Positions 41,659 to 49,744 of a stretch of 50,910 nucleotides of DNA are shown here, one piece after another (position 1 is the first letter of the stretch; the number at the start of each line of letters is the position of its first letter). The notes below the pieces were generated by a model, which was not told the DNA's origin, ran no database searches, and was given only the letters and a program-made list of their open reading frames with translations. The translations under genes were made by a program, and so were the position numbers. The DNA is taken from NCBI GenBank assembly GCA_937915765.1, contig CALGHE010000098.1:1-50910 (forward strand). The letters are read 5' to 3'. The DNA is from an uncultured Bacteroidales bacterium. Its GTDB lineage: Bacteria > Bacteroidota > Bacteroidia > Bacteroidales > Paludibacteraceae.

Positions 41659-41687
41659 GTCTCACCGGTTGGTGAGACTTTTTTTTT
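41659..41687 (+). terminator. Attenuator terminator 2
   Basis: A perfect 8-bp stem (GTCTCACC 41659-41666 with GGTGAGAC 41671-41678), GGTT loop, then nine T residues to 41687, ending 29 bases before pheA. It competes with GGTGAGA (41623-41629) in the leader 2 reading frame. Confidence 0.9.
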
Positions 41688-41716
41688 AGATTAATCAGAA
41701 TATAAAACATAAAAAA

Positions 41717-42550
41717 ATGAAAAAGGTTGCGATTCAAGGTATAGCGGGTTCATTCCATGACATAGCCGCTCGTGAGTATTTCAAAGGCGAAGAAATCGAG
41801 ATCATCGCCTGCGACACATTCAAACATGTGTTTGAGACTATGCGCTCTGACTCATCATTATTCGCGCTTGTTGCCATAGAAAACACCATTGCCGGCAGCT
41901 TGCTTGCAAACCATCATCTGCTAAAAGAGAGCGGACTTAAGATTATCGGCGAACAGAAACTGCGCATCTGCCACAATCTTGCAGCACTTCCGGGACAGAG
42001 CATTGACGATATAAAGGAGGCCTACTCGCACCCTATCGCCTTGATGCAATGCGGAGACTTTCTCCAGACTAACAAACACATCAAGGCCATTGAAAGCGAC
42101 GACACCGCATCAAGCGCTAAGCGTGTCGCCGAAGAGGGGATAAAGGGTCACGCCGCAATATGCGGAGAACTTGCAGCCGAGATATACGGGCTTGAGATTG
42201 TTGCCAGAGGCATCGAGACCAACAAACGAAACTTCACACGTTTCTTGGCAATCACAGACTCTTGGAACGCTGACGACATCATCAAGAACCAGAATGTGGA
42301 CAAAGCCTCTTTGGTGTTCACTCTTCCTCACGAAGAAGGCTCGCTCGCAAAAGTTCTTTCAATACTGTCTTACTACGACATGAATCTCACAAAAATACAG
42401 TCGCTACCTATTGTCGGCCGCGAATGGGAATACCAATTCTACACCGACTTGAAATTTGAAAATTATCTGAAGTACAAACAGGCTCTCGACGCAATCGGAC
42501 CTTTGACAAAAGACCTTCAGATATTAGGCGAATATTGCGAAAACATCTAA
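41717..42550 (+). CDS. pheA: Prephenate dehydratase PheA
   Basis: PheA converts prephenate to phenylpyruvate, the committed step to phenylalanine. The 277-residue protein has the bilobed dehydratase domain (about 1-185) with KVAIQGIAGSFHDIAA, VAIENTIAGSL, EAYSHPIALMQC, DTASSAKRVAE and NFTRFLAI, where the Thr-Arg-Phe triplet is the catalytic signature. It is followed by an ACT domain (about 195-275: GSLAKVLSILSYYDMNLTKIQSLPI), the usual site of feedback inhibition by phenylalanine. No chorismate mutase is fused here; that activity is on the next gene's product, 50 bases downstream. Expression is gated by two tandem Phe/Tyr leader-peptide attenuators. Confidence 0.95.
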   Translation: MKKVAIQGIAGSFHDIAAREYFKGEEIEIIACDTFKHVFETMRSDSSLFALVAIENTIAGSLLANHHLLKESGLKIIGEQKLRICHNLAALPGQSIDDIKEAYSHPIALMQCGDFLQTNKHIKAIESDDTASSAKRVAEEGIKGHAAICGELAAEIYGLEIVARGIETNKRNFTRFLAITDSWNADDIIKNQNVDKASLVFTLPHEEGSLAKVLSILSYYDMNLTKIQSLPIVGREWEYQFYTDLKFENYLKYKQALDAIGPLTKDLQILGEYCENI

Positions 42551-42600
42551 TAAAAAAACTCATAATAATATATAAAGAATAATAAATTAAATTTTACAAT

Positions 42601-43662
42601 ATGGAATTAGAAAAAATTACGCTTCCTGGATTGGAAGACAAGAGACCGTTGGTAATCGCTGGACCATGCAGCGCTGAAACAGAAGAACAAGTTATGGAAA
42701 CTGCAAGACAGCTTGCAGCTCAGGGTGTTAAAATTTTCCGCGCCGGAGTTTGGAAACCGCGCACAAAGCCAGGAGGCTTCGAAGGTATCGGAACTGAAGC
42801 TCTCGGCTGGCTTAAAAAAGTGAAGCAAGAGACTGGCATGTACGTTTCCACCGAAGTTGCGACAGCCAAACATGTGCAGGAAGCCCTTAAATTCGGAATT
42901 GACCTGCTTTGGGTAGGAGCAAGAACTACGGCAAACCCTTTCGCTGTGCAGGAAATTGCAGACGCCCTTAAAGGTGTTGACATTCCTGTGCTTATCAAAA
43001 ACCCTGTAAACCCAGACCTTGAACTTTGGATTGGAGCAATAGAACGTCTGCACAACGCAGGGCTTCGCAAACTTGGCGTAATCCACAGAGGGTTCAGCTC
43101 GTACGATAAAAAACTGTACCGCAACCTTCCGCAGTGGCATATTCCTATCGAACTTCACCGCCGCATTCCGAACTTGCCTATCATCTGCGACCCCAGCCAT
43201 ATCGGCGGACGCCGTGACCTGATTGCTCCTCTTTGCCAGCAGGCTATGGACCTTCAGTTCGACGGACTTATCATCGAGTCTCACAACAACCCGGACTCAG
43301 CTTGGAGCGACAAAGACCAGCAGATTACGCCTGATGTTTTATCTCTCATTCTCAACACATTGGTTATCAGAGAAATGAACCAAACCACAGAAAGCCTTGC
43401 CGCACTGCGCAAACAGATTGACGAGATAGACATGAGCTTGACCGAACTTCTTGCAAAACGTATGCGCGTTGCAGGAGAAATTGGCCAGTACAAAAAAGAG
43501 CACGGCATGGCAATCCTTCAGGCTACACGTTACGACGAAATTCTGTCTAAACGAATTGCAGAAGGCGAAATCATGGGTATGAGCGGCGAATTTATGAAGA
43601 CAATTCTCGAAGCCATTCACACCGAATCTGTACGCAAACAGATGGAAATCATGAACAAATAA
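42601..43662 (+). CDS. Bifunctional DAHP synthase / chorismate mutase
   Basis: The 353-residue protein joins a type I-beta 3-deoxy-D-arabino-heptulosonate 7-phosphate synthase (about 1-255) to a C-terminal AroQ-class chorismate mutase (about 260-353). The synthase part shows PLVIAGPCSAE, FRAGVWKPRTKPGGFEG, LLWVGARTTANPF, IHRGFSSYDK and CDPSHIGGRRD. The mutase part shows LAALRKQIDEIDMSLTELLAKRM and IGQYKKEHGM, with Arg, Lys and Glu in the usual active-site positions. It therefore performs the first shikimate step and the branch-point step. It forms an operon with pheA under Phe/Tyr attenuation. In many Bacteroidota an aminotransferase and tyrA share this operon; here they are absent. Confidence 0.93.
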   Translation: MELEKITLPGLEDKRPLVIAGPCSAETEEQVMETARQLAAQGVKIFRAGVWKPRTKPGGFEGIGTEALGWLKKVKQETGMYVSTEVATAKHVQEALKFGIDLLWVGARTTANPFAVQEIADALKGVDIPVLIKNPVNPDLELWIGAIERLHNAGLRKLGVIHRGFSSYDKKLYRNLPQWHIPIELHRRIPNLPIICDPSHIGGRRDLIAPLCQQAMDLQFDGLIIESHNNPDSAWSDKDQQITPDVLSLILNTLVIREMNQTTESLAALRKQIDEIDMSLTELLAKRMRVAGEIGQYKKEHGMAILQATRYDEILSKRIAEGEIMGMSGEFMKTILEAIHTESVRKQMEIMNK

Positions 43663-43765
43663 CTTTCGGACAAACACTGAAAGCCTCTACAAAAAAACAG
43701 ATATTTCTTTGTGCATCATATTTTTGAATGGAAGAAATAACAAAACGCAAAGAGTGTCTGCTCTT

Positions 43766-43804
43766 ACGGTCTCAGAGCTATGTTCTGAGACCGTTTTATT
43801 TTAT
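43766..43804 (+). terminator. Terminator of the pheA operon
   Basis: A perfect 11-bp stem (ACGGTCTCAGA 43766-43776 with 43784-43794), 7-base loop, followed by TTTATTTTATT. Confidence 0.85.
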
Positions 43805-43856
43805 TCAAGCTCCTACAATTTGTCATTTCTTTATGCTGCTTATACATAAAAAATAG

Positions 43857-43864
43857 TAAATTTG
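43857..43864 (+). promoter_or_regulatory. -7 promoter element of ahcY
   Basis: TAAATTTG, exact match, 29 bases before the ATG. The leader of about 23 bases is too short for a SAH or SAM riboswitch. Confidence 0.55.
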
Positions 43865-43893
43865 CACATTATTTATATTTAACAACTCTACAG

Positions 43894-45318
43894 ATGGAAA
43901 ACAATTTGTTCTCTGCCCTTCCTTACAAGGTGGCAGACATATCTTTAGCCGATTTCGGACGCAAAGAGCTTGACATTGCTGAACATGAGATGCCGGGGCT
44001 TATGGCTATCCGCAAAAAATACGCTCCCCAAAAACCACTTGCCGGCGTAAGAGTTAGCGGCAGTCTGCACATGACTATTCAGACGGCTGTCTTGATTGAG
44101 ACACTTAAAGAGCTTGGAGCTGACGTGCGTTGGGCTAGCTGTAACATATTCTCCACTCAAGACCACGCCGCTGCTGCTATCGCTAAAGGCGGCACTCCCG
44201 TGTTCGCATGGAAAGGTGAAAGCCTTGAAGAGTACTGGGACTGCACATACCGCGCTTTGACTTGGGACGACGGCAAGGGCCCTCAGCTCATCGTTGACGA
44301 CGGGGGAGATGCGACATTGCTTATCCACAAAGGATACGAACTTGAAAACGGTTCAGACTGGGTGAACTCTGAAAGTTCTAGCCATGAAGAAGAGGTAATA
44401 AAGGCTCTCTTGAAGAAAGTTTACGAAAAAGACCCTCAACACTGGCACAAGGTTGTGGCTGATGTGAAAGGAGTTTCTGAAGAGACTACTACCGGCGTGC
44501 ACCGCCTGTACCAAAGATACGAAAGAGGCGAACTGCTCTTCCCTGCCATCAATGTGAACGACTCTGTGACAAAGAGCAAGTTCGACAATTTGTACGGCTG
44601 CCGCGAGTCGCTCGTGGACGGAATTAAACGCGCTACCGACGTGATGATTGCCGGAAAAATTGCGGTTGTCTGCGGCTACGGCGACGTGGGCAAAGGCTGC
44701 GTTCAGGCTCTTAAAGGCTTAGGCGCTACAATATGGGTGACCGAAGTTGACCCTATATGCGCGCTTCAGGCGGCTATGGAAGGTTATCGTGTGGTGACAG
44801 TCGAAGAGACTTTAGGCTTGGCCGACATATATGTGACAACTACAGGAAACTGCAAAATCATCACTATCGAACACATGCAAAAGATGAGAGACCAGGCTAT
44901 CGTCTGCAACATCGGACACTTTGACAACGAAATCGAAGTGAGCAAACTTGAGGCGTTCCCTAACATCAAACGCACAAACATCAAGCCGCAGGTGGACAAA
45001 TACACGTTCCCAGGCGGCAACTCAATATACCTGCTTGCCGAAGGACGCCTTGTGAACTTGGGATGCGCTACCGGTCACCCTTCGTTCGTGATGAGCAACT
45101 CGTTCTCTAACCAGACCCTTGCTCAGATGGACTTGTGGGAAAATCGCGGCAAGTACGAAAACAAGGTTTACACTCTTCCGAAAAAACTTGACGAAGAGGT
45201 TGCCAGACTGCATTTGGAACGCATCGGCGCTCACCTCACAAAACTGACTCAGGAGCAGGCAGACTACATCGGCGTGCCTGTTGACGGCCCGTTCAAGTCT
45301 GAATTGTACAGATATTAA
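43894..45318 (+). CDS. ahcY: Adenosylhomocysteinase (SAH hydrolase)
   Basis: AhcY splits S-adenosylhomocysteine into adenosine and homocysteine, removing the product inhibitor of methyltransferases. The 474-residue length is that of the long bacterial type. Conserved segments include VSGSLHMTIQTAVLIETL, WASCNIFSTQDHAAAAIA, DDGGDATLLIHKG, ETTTGVHRLYQ, NVNDSVTKSKFDNLYGCRESLVDGI, the NAD-binding GYGDVGKG and the C-terminal TKLTQEQADYIGV, ending KSELYRY with the Lys and Tyr that close the NAD site. It is transcribed alone and ends in palindromic copy F and a terminator. The amidohydrolase at 48465 may act on the same class of substrate. Confidence 0.96.
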   Translation: MENNLFSALPYKVADISLADFGRKELDIAEHEMPGLMAIRKKYAPQKPLAGVRVSGSLHMTIQTAVLIETLKELGADVRWASCNIFSTQDHAAAAIAKGGTPVFAWKGESLEEYWDCTYRALTWDDGKGPQLIVDDGGDATLLIHKGYELENGSDWVNSESSSHEEEVIKALLKKVYEKDPQHWHKVVADVKGVSEETTTGVHRLYQRYERGELLFPAINVNDSVTKSKFDNLYGCRESLVDGIKRATDVMIAGKIAVVCGYGDVGKGCVQALKGLGATIWVTEVDPICALQAAMEGYRVVTVEETLGLADIYVTTTGNCKIITIEHMQKMRDQAIVCNIGHFDNEIEVSKLEAFPNIKRTNIKPQVDKYTFPGGNSIYLLAEGRLVNLGCATGHPSFVMSNSFSNQTLAQMDLWENRGKYENKVYTLPKKLDEEVARLHLERIGAHLTKLTQEQADYIGVPVDGPFKSELYRY

Positions 45319-45324
45319 TTTAAA

Positions 45325-45372
45325 GCAACTACTTCTATAAAAATCAGCTTGACCTAATTTATAGATGTTGCC
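45325..45372. repeat. Dispersed AT-rich palindromic element, copy F
   Basis: The left arm GCAACTACTTCTATAAA pairs imperfectly with the right arm TAATTTATAGATGTTGCC (45355-45372), immediately after the ahcY stop codon. Confidence 0.55.
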
Positions 45373-45388
45373 TTAATCAAATTACACA

Positions 45389-45420
45389 AAAAGCAGCCGG
45401 AGACTATTCCGGTTGCTTTT
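45389..45420 (+). terminator. Terminator of ahcY
   Basis: A 12-bp stem with one G-U pair (45389-45400, AAAAGCAGCCGG, with 45409-45420). The final four T are part of the stem, and the next gene begins 24 bases later, so read-through is possible. Confidence 0.7.
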
Positions 45421-45443
45421 GAATTTCTTAACAACACAATTTT

Positions 45444-46007
45444 ATGAGAAAAAACTTCGGATCTAAATCATGGCTCTTTCCTATGCCAGTCTTTATCGTT
45501 GCAGCATACGACGAGAACGGCAAACCAAACTGCATGAACGCAGCTTGGGGCGGGATGTACACAGACAACACTGTCGGCGTTTGTATCGACATAAGCCATA
45601 AAACAACAAAAGACATACTGAAAAGCAAGGCCTTCACCATCAGCATGGCTACGGTGGATTATGTTGCCGCCTGCGATTATGTAGGCATAGTCTCCGGAAA
45701 CAACGAGCCTGACAAATTTGCAAAAGCAGGATTCTCTGCCACCAAGTCCGAATTTGTCAACGCCCCTATCATTAAAGAGCTGCCAATGACAATAGAGTGC
45801 GAACTGCTCAGTTACGACGAGGAGAGCTGCTTCATGACAGGGAGGATTGCAAACATCTCTGCTGACGAATCTGTGCTTGACGACAACGGTGAGATTGACT
45901 ATAACAAACTGCGTCCTATCACATACAACCCCGTGAAGCGTAACTATATCGCTTTGGGCGAGGTCGTCGGGAAGGCTTTCTGTGACGGAAAGAAACTTAA
46001 ATCATAG
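45444..46007 (+). CDS. Flavin reductase family protein
   Basis: The 187-residue protein has the FMN-binding split-barrel of the flavin reductase-like family: a hydrophobic start FPMPVFIVAAYDENGKPNCMNAAWGGMYTDNTVGVCI that lines the FMN site, then a dimer interface and GRIANISADESVLDD. Bacteroidota members are often annotated as flavin or FMN reductases without known partners. It starts only 24 bases after the ahcY terminator and no promoter was seen in that gap, so it may depend on read-through from ahcY. A clear terminator after it was not found. Confidence 0.85.
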   Translation: MRKNFGSKSWLFPMPVFIVAAYDENGKPNCMNAAWGGMYTDNTVGVCIDISHKTTKDILKSKAFTISMATVDYVAACDYVGIVSGNNEPDKFAKAGFSATKSEFVNAPIIKELPMTIECELLSYDEESCFMTGRIANISADESVLDDNGEIDYNKLRPITYNPVKRNYIALGEVVGKAFCDGKKLKS

Positions 46008-46073
46008 CTCTCGGAATATTTATCCGCAAAAATATAAAACAGCAGAGCTTACATTTTAGGCAACTTCAAACAA

Positions 46074-46103
46074 TTGTGTTAACTTTGTGCCATAGTAACA
46101 CAA
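46074..46103 (+). promoter_or_regulatory. Promoter with inverted repeat upstream of the Rpn-family gene
   Basis: The exact -7 element TAACTTTG (46080-46087) lies inside a perfect 8-bp inverted repeat, TTGTGTTA (46074-46081) and TAACACAA (46096-46103), with a 14-base spacer. The symmetry over the promoter suggests a repressor operator. The start codon is 16 bases further on. Confidence 0.5.
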
Positions 46104-46119
46104 CAAAACATATAACGTC

Positions 46120-47094
46120 ATGTGCATACCCGGTACAGCGCTCAGTCGCTACATAAATTTTTATACTGATTTCGCCTTCAAGAAGTTTTTCGGCACTGAG
46201 GCGAACAAGGATTTGCTTATCAGTTTCTTAAATGCTCTGCTGAACTTTAAGGATGACAAAGAGATTGTTGACCTCACCTACTTCAACACAGAGCAATTAG
46301 GATACAGCAACAACGAAAGACGAGCTATTTACGATGTCTATTGCCAGACAAAAGGGGGCGAACGCTTCATTGTTGAAATGCAGAAAGCTAAGCAGGACAA
46401 CTTTAGAGACAGAGCGCTTTACTACTCCTCCTTCGCCATTCAAGAGCAAGGACAAAAAGGTGCAAAGGAGAATATGTCATGGGACTACAAATTATCACCG
46501 GTTTACGTTGTGGGCATCCTCGATTTCAAGATGGACGACTCTCCGAAAAAATCAAACAACGTGATAACAAGAATCAAGTTGAAGGACGAAGATAACGAGG
46601 TATTTAATGAAAACCTGAATTTCATATTCATCGAAATGCCAAAGTTCAGAAAGGAAGAATCTGAATTAGAGACAATTATAGACAAATGGCTCTATGCCAT
46701 CAAGAACCTATACCGTCTGCAAGACAAGCCTGCGGCTTTGACGGAAGGCATCTTCAACAAACTCTTCGAAGTAGCTGAAATCGCAGCTTTCTCAAAAAAC
46801 GAGCGTTACGACTACGAAGAGAACCTGAAGAATTTTCTTGATTGGTTCAACATCATGAGAACTGCAAAAAATGAAGGGCTTGCGGAAGGCAAGGAAATTG
46901 GAATAGAAGCTGGCAGAATAGAAGGACGTGCAGAAGGACGTGCAGAAGGACGTGCAGAAGGAGAACTTGCCATGCTGTCTAAACTTGTGCTTGCAAAGAA
47001 AAAGAAAGGGAATACAGTGACTGAAATTGCAGACATGCTGGAGATTGACATTAAGGTAGTTGAAGAGATTTTGAATGGCAAAAGTGTCATTTGA
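46120..47094 (+). CDS. Rpn family recombination-promoting nuclease (PD-(D/E)XK)
   Basis: The 324-residue protein matches the Rpn/YhgA-like family: the N-terminal YTDFAFKKFFGTEANKDLLISFLNALL, then the nuclease core with D72 in YDVYCQTKGGERFIVEMQ and E86-x-Q88, the ExQ form of the PD-(D/E)XK motif. The C-terminal part has an EGRAEGRAEGRAEG run at 268-281, encoded by three exact 12-base repeats (46921-46956), then a helix-turn-helix-like end (NTVTEIADMLEIDIKVVEEIL). E. coli Rpn proteins promote RecA-independent recombination and cut DNA. The family was often labelled transposase, but no terminal repeats flank the gene here. It has its own promoter. Confidence 0.88.
   Translation: MCIPGTALSRYINFYTDFAFKKFFGTEANKDLLISFLNALLNFKDDKEIVDLTYFNTEQLGYSNNERRAIYDVYCQTKGGERFIVEMQKAKQDNFRDRALYYSSFAIQEQGQKGAKENMSWDYKLSPVYVVGILDFKMDDSPKKSNNVITRIKLKDEDNEVFNENLNFIFIEMPKFRKEESELETIIDKWLYAIKNLYRLQDKPAALTEGIFNKLFEVAEIAAFSKNERYDYEENLKNFLDWFNIMRTAKNEGLAEGKEIGIEAGRIEGRAEGRAEGRAEGELAMLSKLVLAKKKKGNTVTEIADMLEIDIKVVEEILNGKSVI
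46921..46956 (+). repeat. Three tandem 12-base repeats in the Rpn gene
   Basis: GAAGGACGTGCA occurs three times exactly, coding EGRA each time. A change in copy number would keep the reading frame. Confidence 0.85.
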
Positions 47095-47246
47095 AATTCA
47101 ACAGGCGGCAATTTGGTCAGTCCGCTTGCGTTAACAATCTTTTTTTGCAAAACTATTATTCCATATAGAATTCGCAAAACAAAACCAATACTTTTTATAA
47201 CATCTAAAAAACAGTAAATTAAGGACTGAAAAGATAACACAAACTT

Positions 47247-48332
47247 ATGAAACCATTTTTTTTCATTTCAATGTTCATCATATATGTTGCGGCAAACGGA
47301 TATGTGCTGGCTCGGATCTTCAAAAATGTGCTGAACGGTTTTCCTATGCTTAAGGCAGCTTGCACATTGCTGTTCGGCATAATGATTTCATGCCTTGTCA
47401 TTTTTTTCGCCATCAGAGGTATAGAGATGCCAATACAGTTGCAAAGAATAATATATCTCTGCGGAACATCATGGCTGATAGTCATTCTGTTCGCCACAAT
47501 AACCTTTGCTCTGTTTGACATCGCCAAACTGGTTATGCCTTCTTTTAAATACGGCACCCATTGCGCCATCTGCCTCACTGCTTTCATTTTGGCTTTAGGC
47601 TACAAGAACTACCAAAAACCGGAGGTTTGCAGAATTGAAATCCAGACTGACAAAAAGCTCAGTTCGCCGGTCAAGGTCGTCGCCGTAAGCGATGTGCATC
47701 TTGGTGTAGGCACAAACAAAGCTATCTTGAAAAAATACGTGAACATGATAAACGCAGAACAGCCCGACCTCATAATTATTGCGGGCGACCTTATCGACAA
47801 CTCTACAGAACCGCTTTTCAAACAAAAAATGCAGGAAGAGTTGTCTTGCCTGAAAGCTCCATTAGGCATATTTATGGCACCTGGTAACCATGAATACATA
47901 AGCAACATAGACAGCTGCAAAAAATTCACTAGCCTGACTCCAATTAAAATGCTTAGAGACAGTATAGTTCGGCTTGACTGCAACATAAATATCATCTGCA
48001 GAGACGACAAGCACAACCGCAACAGACAACCTTTGGAAGAGCTTGTGCGGTCTGTTGACAAAGATGCCGTGTCCATACTTTTAGATCATCAGCCATTTGA
48101 CGTGGCTAAAAAAGACTCTTTAGGCATTGACATTCAGTTTAGCGGACACACTCACCGCGGACAAGTTTGGCCAATCAGCCTGATTACAGACGCTTTATTT
48201 GAACAAAGTCACGGATACCGCAAGTGGAAAAACTCGCACGTTTACGTGTCTTCCGGCTTGTCCTTATGGGGTGCACCGTTCCGTATCGGCACAAACTCAG
48301 ACATGGCTGTATTCACCATATCAGGGAAATAA
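47247..48332 (+). CDS. Membrane-anchored metallophosphoesterase
   Basis: The 361-residue protein begins with about four membrane segments (4-23, 32-58, 73-98, 106-122) and continues with a calcineurin-like phosphoesterase domain (about 135-361). All metal-binding motifs are present: SDVHLG, GDLID, GNHEY, a later LLDHQP and GHTHRGQ. This layout is that of YkuE/YpbG-like phosphoesterases, some of which act on lipid-linked phosphates such as UDP-diacylglucosamine. The substrate here is unknown. No clear promoter was found in the 152-base gap upstream. The next gene has its own promoter. Confidence 0.87.
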   Translation: MKPFFFISMFIIYVAANGYVLARIFKNVLNGFPMLKAACTLLFGIMISCLVIFFAIRGIEMPIQLQRIIYLCGTSWLIVILFATITFALFDIAKLVMPSFKYGTHCAICLTAFILALGYKNYQKPEVCRIEIQTDKKLSSPVKVVAVSDVHLGVGTNKAILKKYVNMINAEQPDLIIIAGDLIDNSTEPLFKQKMQEELSCLKAPLGIFMAPGNHEYISNIDSCKKFTSLTPIKMLRDSIVRLDCNINIICRDDKHNRNRQPLEELVRSVDKDAVSILLDHQPFDVAKKDSLGIDIQFSGHTHRGQVWPISLITDALFEQSHGYRKWKNSHVYVSSGLSLWGAPFRIGTNSDMAVFTISGK

Positions 48333-48399
48333 CGTCCTTATCTTCAATACGATTTCGGGTGCGATTTATGCAAAAAGTGCAACTTTCGCCCTTAATGTT

Positions 48400-48430
48400 T
48401 TGATTTTACAATTTTTTTGCGCTACATTTA
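48400..48430 (+). promoter_or_regulatory. Promoter of the amidohydrolase gene
   Basis: TTG (48400-48402), 20 bases, then TACATTTA (48423-48430), one mismatch to TAnnTTTG, 35 bases before the ATG. Confidence 0.5.
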
Positions 48431-48464
48431 GGCAATCGCACTAAGACGAAGACAAGGAGGGCTT

Positions 48465-49706
48465 ATGAACACAATTCTGATAAAAAAAATAAAGCTGAAC
48501 AACAGCGACAAAGATATACTCATCTCCGGCAATCGATTTGAACGCATAGCTGAAGAGATAAGCATATCTGCAGATATAGAGATAAACGGCGCTGGCATGG
48601 CTATCATTCCGCCATTTTACAACGGGCACTGCCACTCTGCCATGACCCTTTTGCGCGGATATGCAGACGACATGCTTCTTGACAAATGGCTTAACGAATA
48701 CATCTGGCCATTTGAAGCCAAAATGTCTGCAGCTGACATATACGCAGGCTCTCGCCTCGCCATTTTGGAGATGATAAAGTCCGGGACCGTTTTTTTCTGC
48801 GACATGTATTGGGACGAAGAACAGACAATCCGGGCAGCAGAAGAGATGGGTGTCAGAGCCTCCATCGGCGTGTCTATGATGGACAGGCTCGACCCTAAAA
48901 CATTAAAGCGTAACTTCGAGTTTCTTGCAGAGGAGCACAACTACTCGTCGCGCATATCCCTGAACGTCGCTCCGCACGCCATTTATACGGTTGGCAAAGA
49001 ATTGCTTTGCAAGTGCCGCGACGCTGCGGAAAAAAACAATCTGTTTCTCAGCATGCACCTTTCAGAAACGCAGAAAGAGATAAAAGACTGCCTTGCAGAG
49101 AACGGCACCACTCCTGTTCGCTACCTAGAGAAACTTGGATTGCTCGGCGAGAACTCTGTGTTTGCTCACGTTGTACATGTTGACGAAGGCGAGGCCGAAA
49201 TCCTCGCAAAAACCAAATCTGTCGTTGTGCACAATCCTGCATCAAACATGAAACTGTCCAGCGGAGTCCTTAAAATGTCTCTGCTACAAGAAAAAGGATG
49301 CCGCGTCATGTTAGGCACAGACGGGACATCATCCAACAACAATCTTTGCATGCTCGACGAGATGAAACTGGCGGCTCTGCTTGCCAAAGTCTCTGACCGT
49401 CCGGATCTGGCCTCTGCCGACGAAATATTCGAAATGGCCACAGCCAAAGGCGCCGCCTATTTCAACATCAATGCAGGAAAGATTGAAGAAGGAAAACTTG
49501 CTGACGCCCTTTTAATCGACTTGAAGAACGAAAGGCTCGTGCCTAATTACAATCTTATTTCTAACCTTGTCTATTCTGCCGACTGCAGCTGTATCGACAC
49601 AGTTATATGCGACGGCCAGATTATCATGCAAAATCACAAAGTCAAGGGCGAAGGTGAGATTATTGATGAAGCTATAAAAGTTTGCGAAAAACTATCAAAG
49701 GCTTAA
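48465..49706 (+). CDS. Amidohydrolase, SAH/MTA/5'-deoxyadenosine deaminase-like
   Basis: The 413-residue protein is a metal-dependent amidohydrolase of the MtaD type, which deaminates S-adenosylhomocysteine, methylthioadenosine or 5'-deoxyadenosine. The metal ligands are visible: H-x-H in NGHCHSAMTLLRGYADD, His in SMHLSETQKE, His in VFAHVVHV, and Asp in LGTDGTSSNNN. The segment DDMLLDKWLNEYIWPFE is the substrate-binding part typical of this subgroup. The C-terminal beta sandwich has GKLADALLIDL. ahcY lies 3 kb upstream, so the cell could process SAH by hydrolysis or by deamination. Which nucleoside is used cannot be read from sequence. A strong terminator follows. Confidence 0.87.
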   Translation: MNTILIKKIKLNNSDKDILISGNRFERIAEEISISADIEINGAGMAIIPPFYNGHCHSAMTLLRGYADDMLLDKWLNEYIWPFEAKMSAADIYAGSRLAILEMIKSGTVFFCDMYWDEEQTIRAAEEMGVRASIGVSMMDRLDPKTLKRNFEFLAEEHNYSSRISLNVAPHAIYTVGKELLCKCRDAAEKNNLFLSMHLSETQKEIKDCLAENGTTPVRYLEKLGLLGENSVFAHVVHVDEGEAEILAKTKSVVVHNPASNMKLSSGVLKMSLLQEKGCRVMLGTDGTSSNNNLCMLDEMKLAALLAKVSDRPDLASADEIFEMATAKGAAYFNINAGKIEEGKLADALLIDLKNERLVPNYNLISNLVYSADCSCIDTVICDGQIIMQNHKVKGEGEIIDEAIKVCEKLSKA

Positions 49707-49744
49707 AGTACTATAGAGCAGCCGAAAAAAAGGCTGACAAAAAC

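Larger units (their letters stand above)
41164..41716. other. Regulatory leader region of the pheA operon
   Basis: The 553 bases between the lipoprotein and pheA genes are almost fully explained by a terminator (41183-41221), a promoter (41338-41368), two leader peptides (41399-41452, 41552-41632) and two attenuator hairpins (41501-41528, 41659-41687). Confidence 0.85.

Noticed and set aside
19593..45372. CRISPR array
   Set aside because: The repeated intergenic palindromes are singly dispersed kilobases apart with no regular spacers and no cas genes.
46120..47094. Insertion sequence around the transposase-like Rpn gene
   Set aside because: No terminal inverted repeats or target duplications flank the gene; the inverted repeat upstream has no partner downstream and Rpn proteins are not classical transposases.
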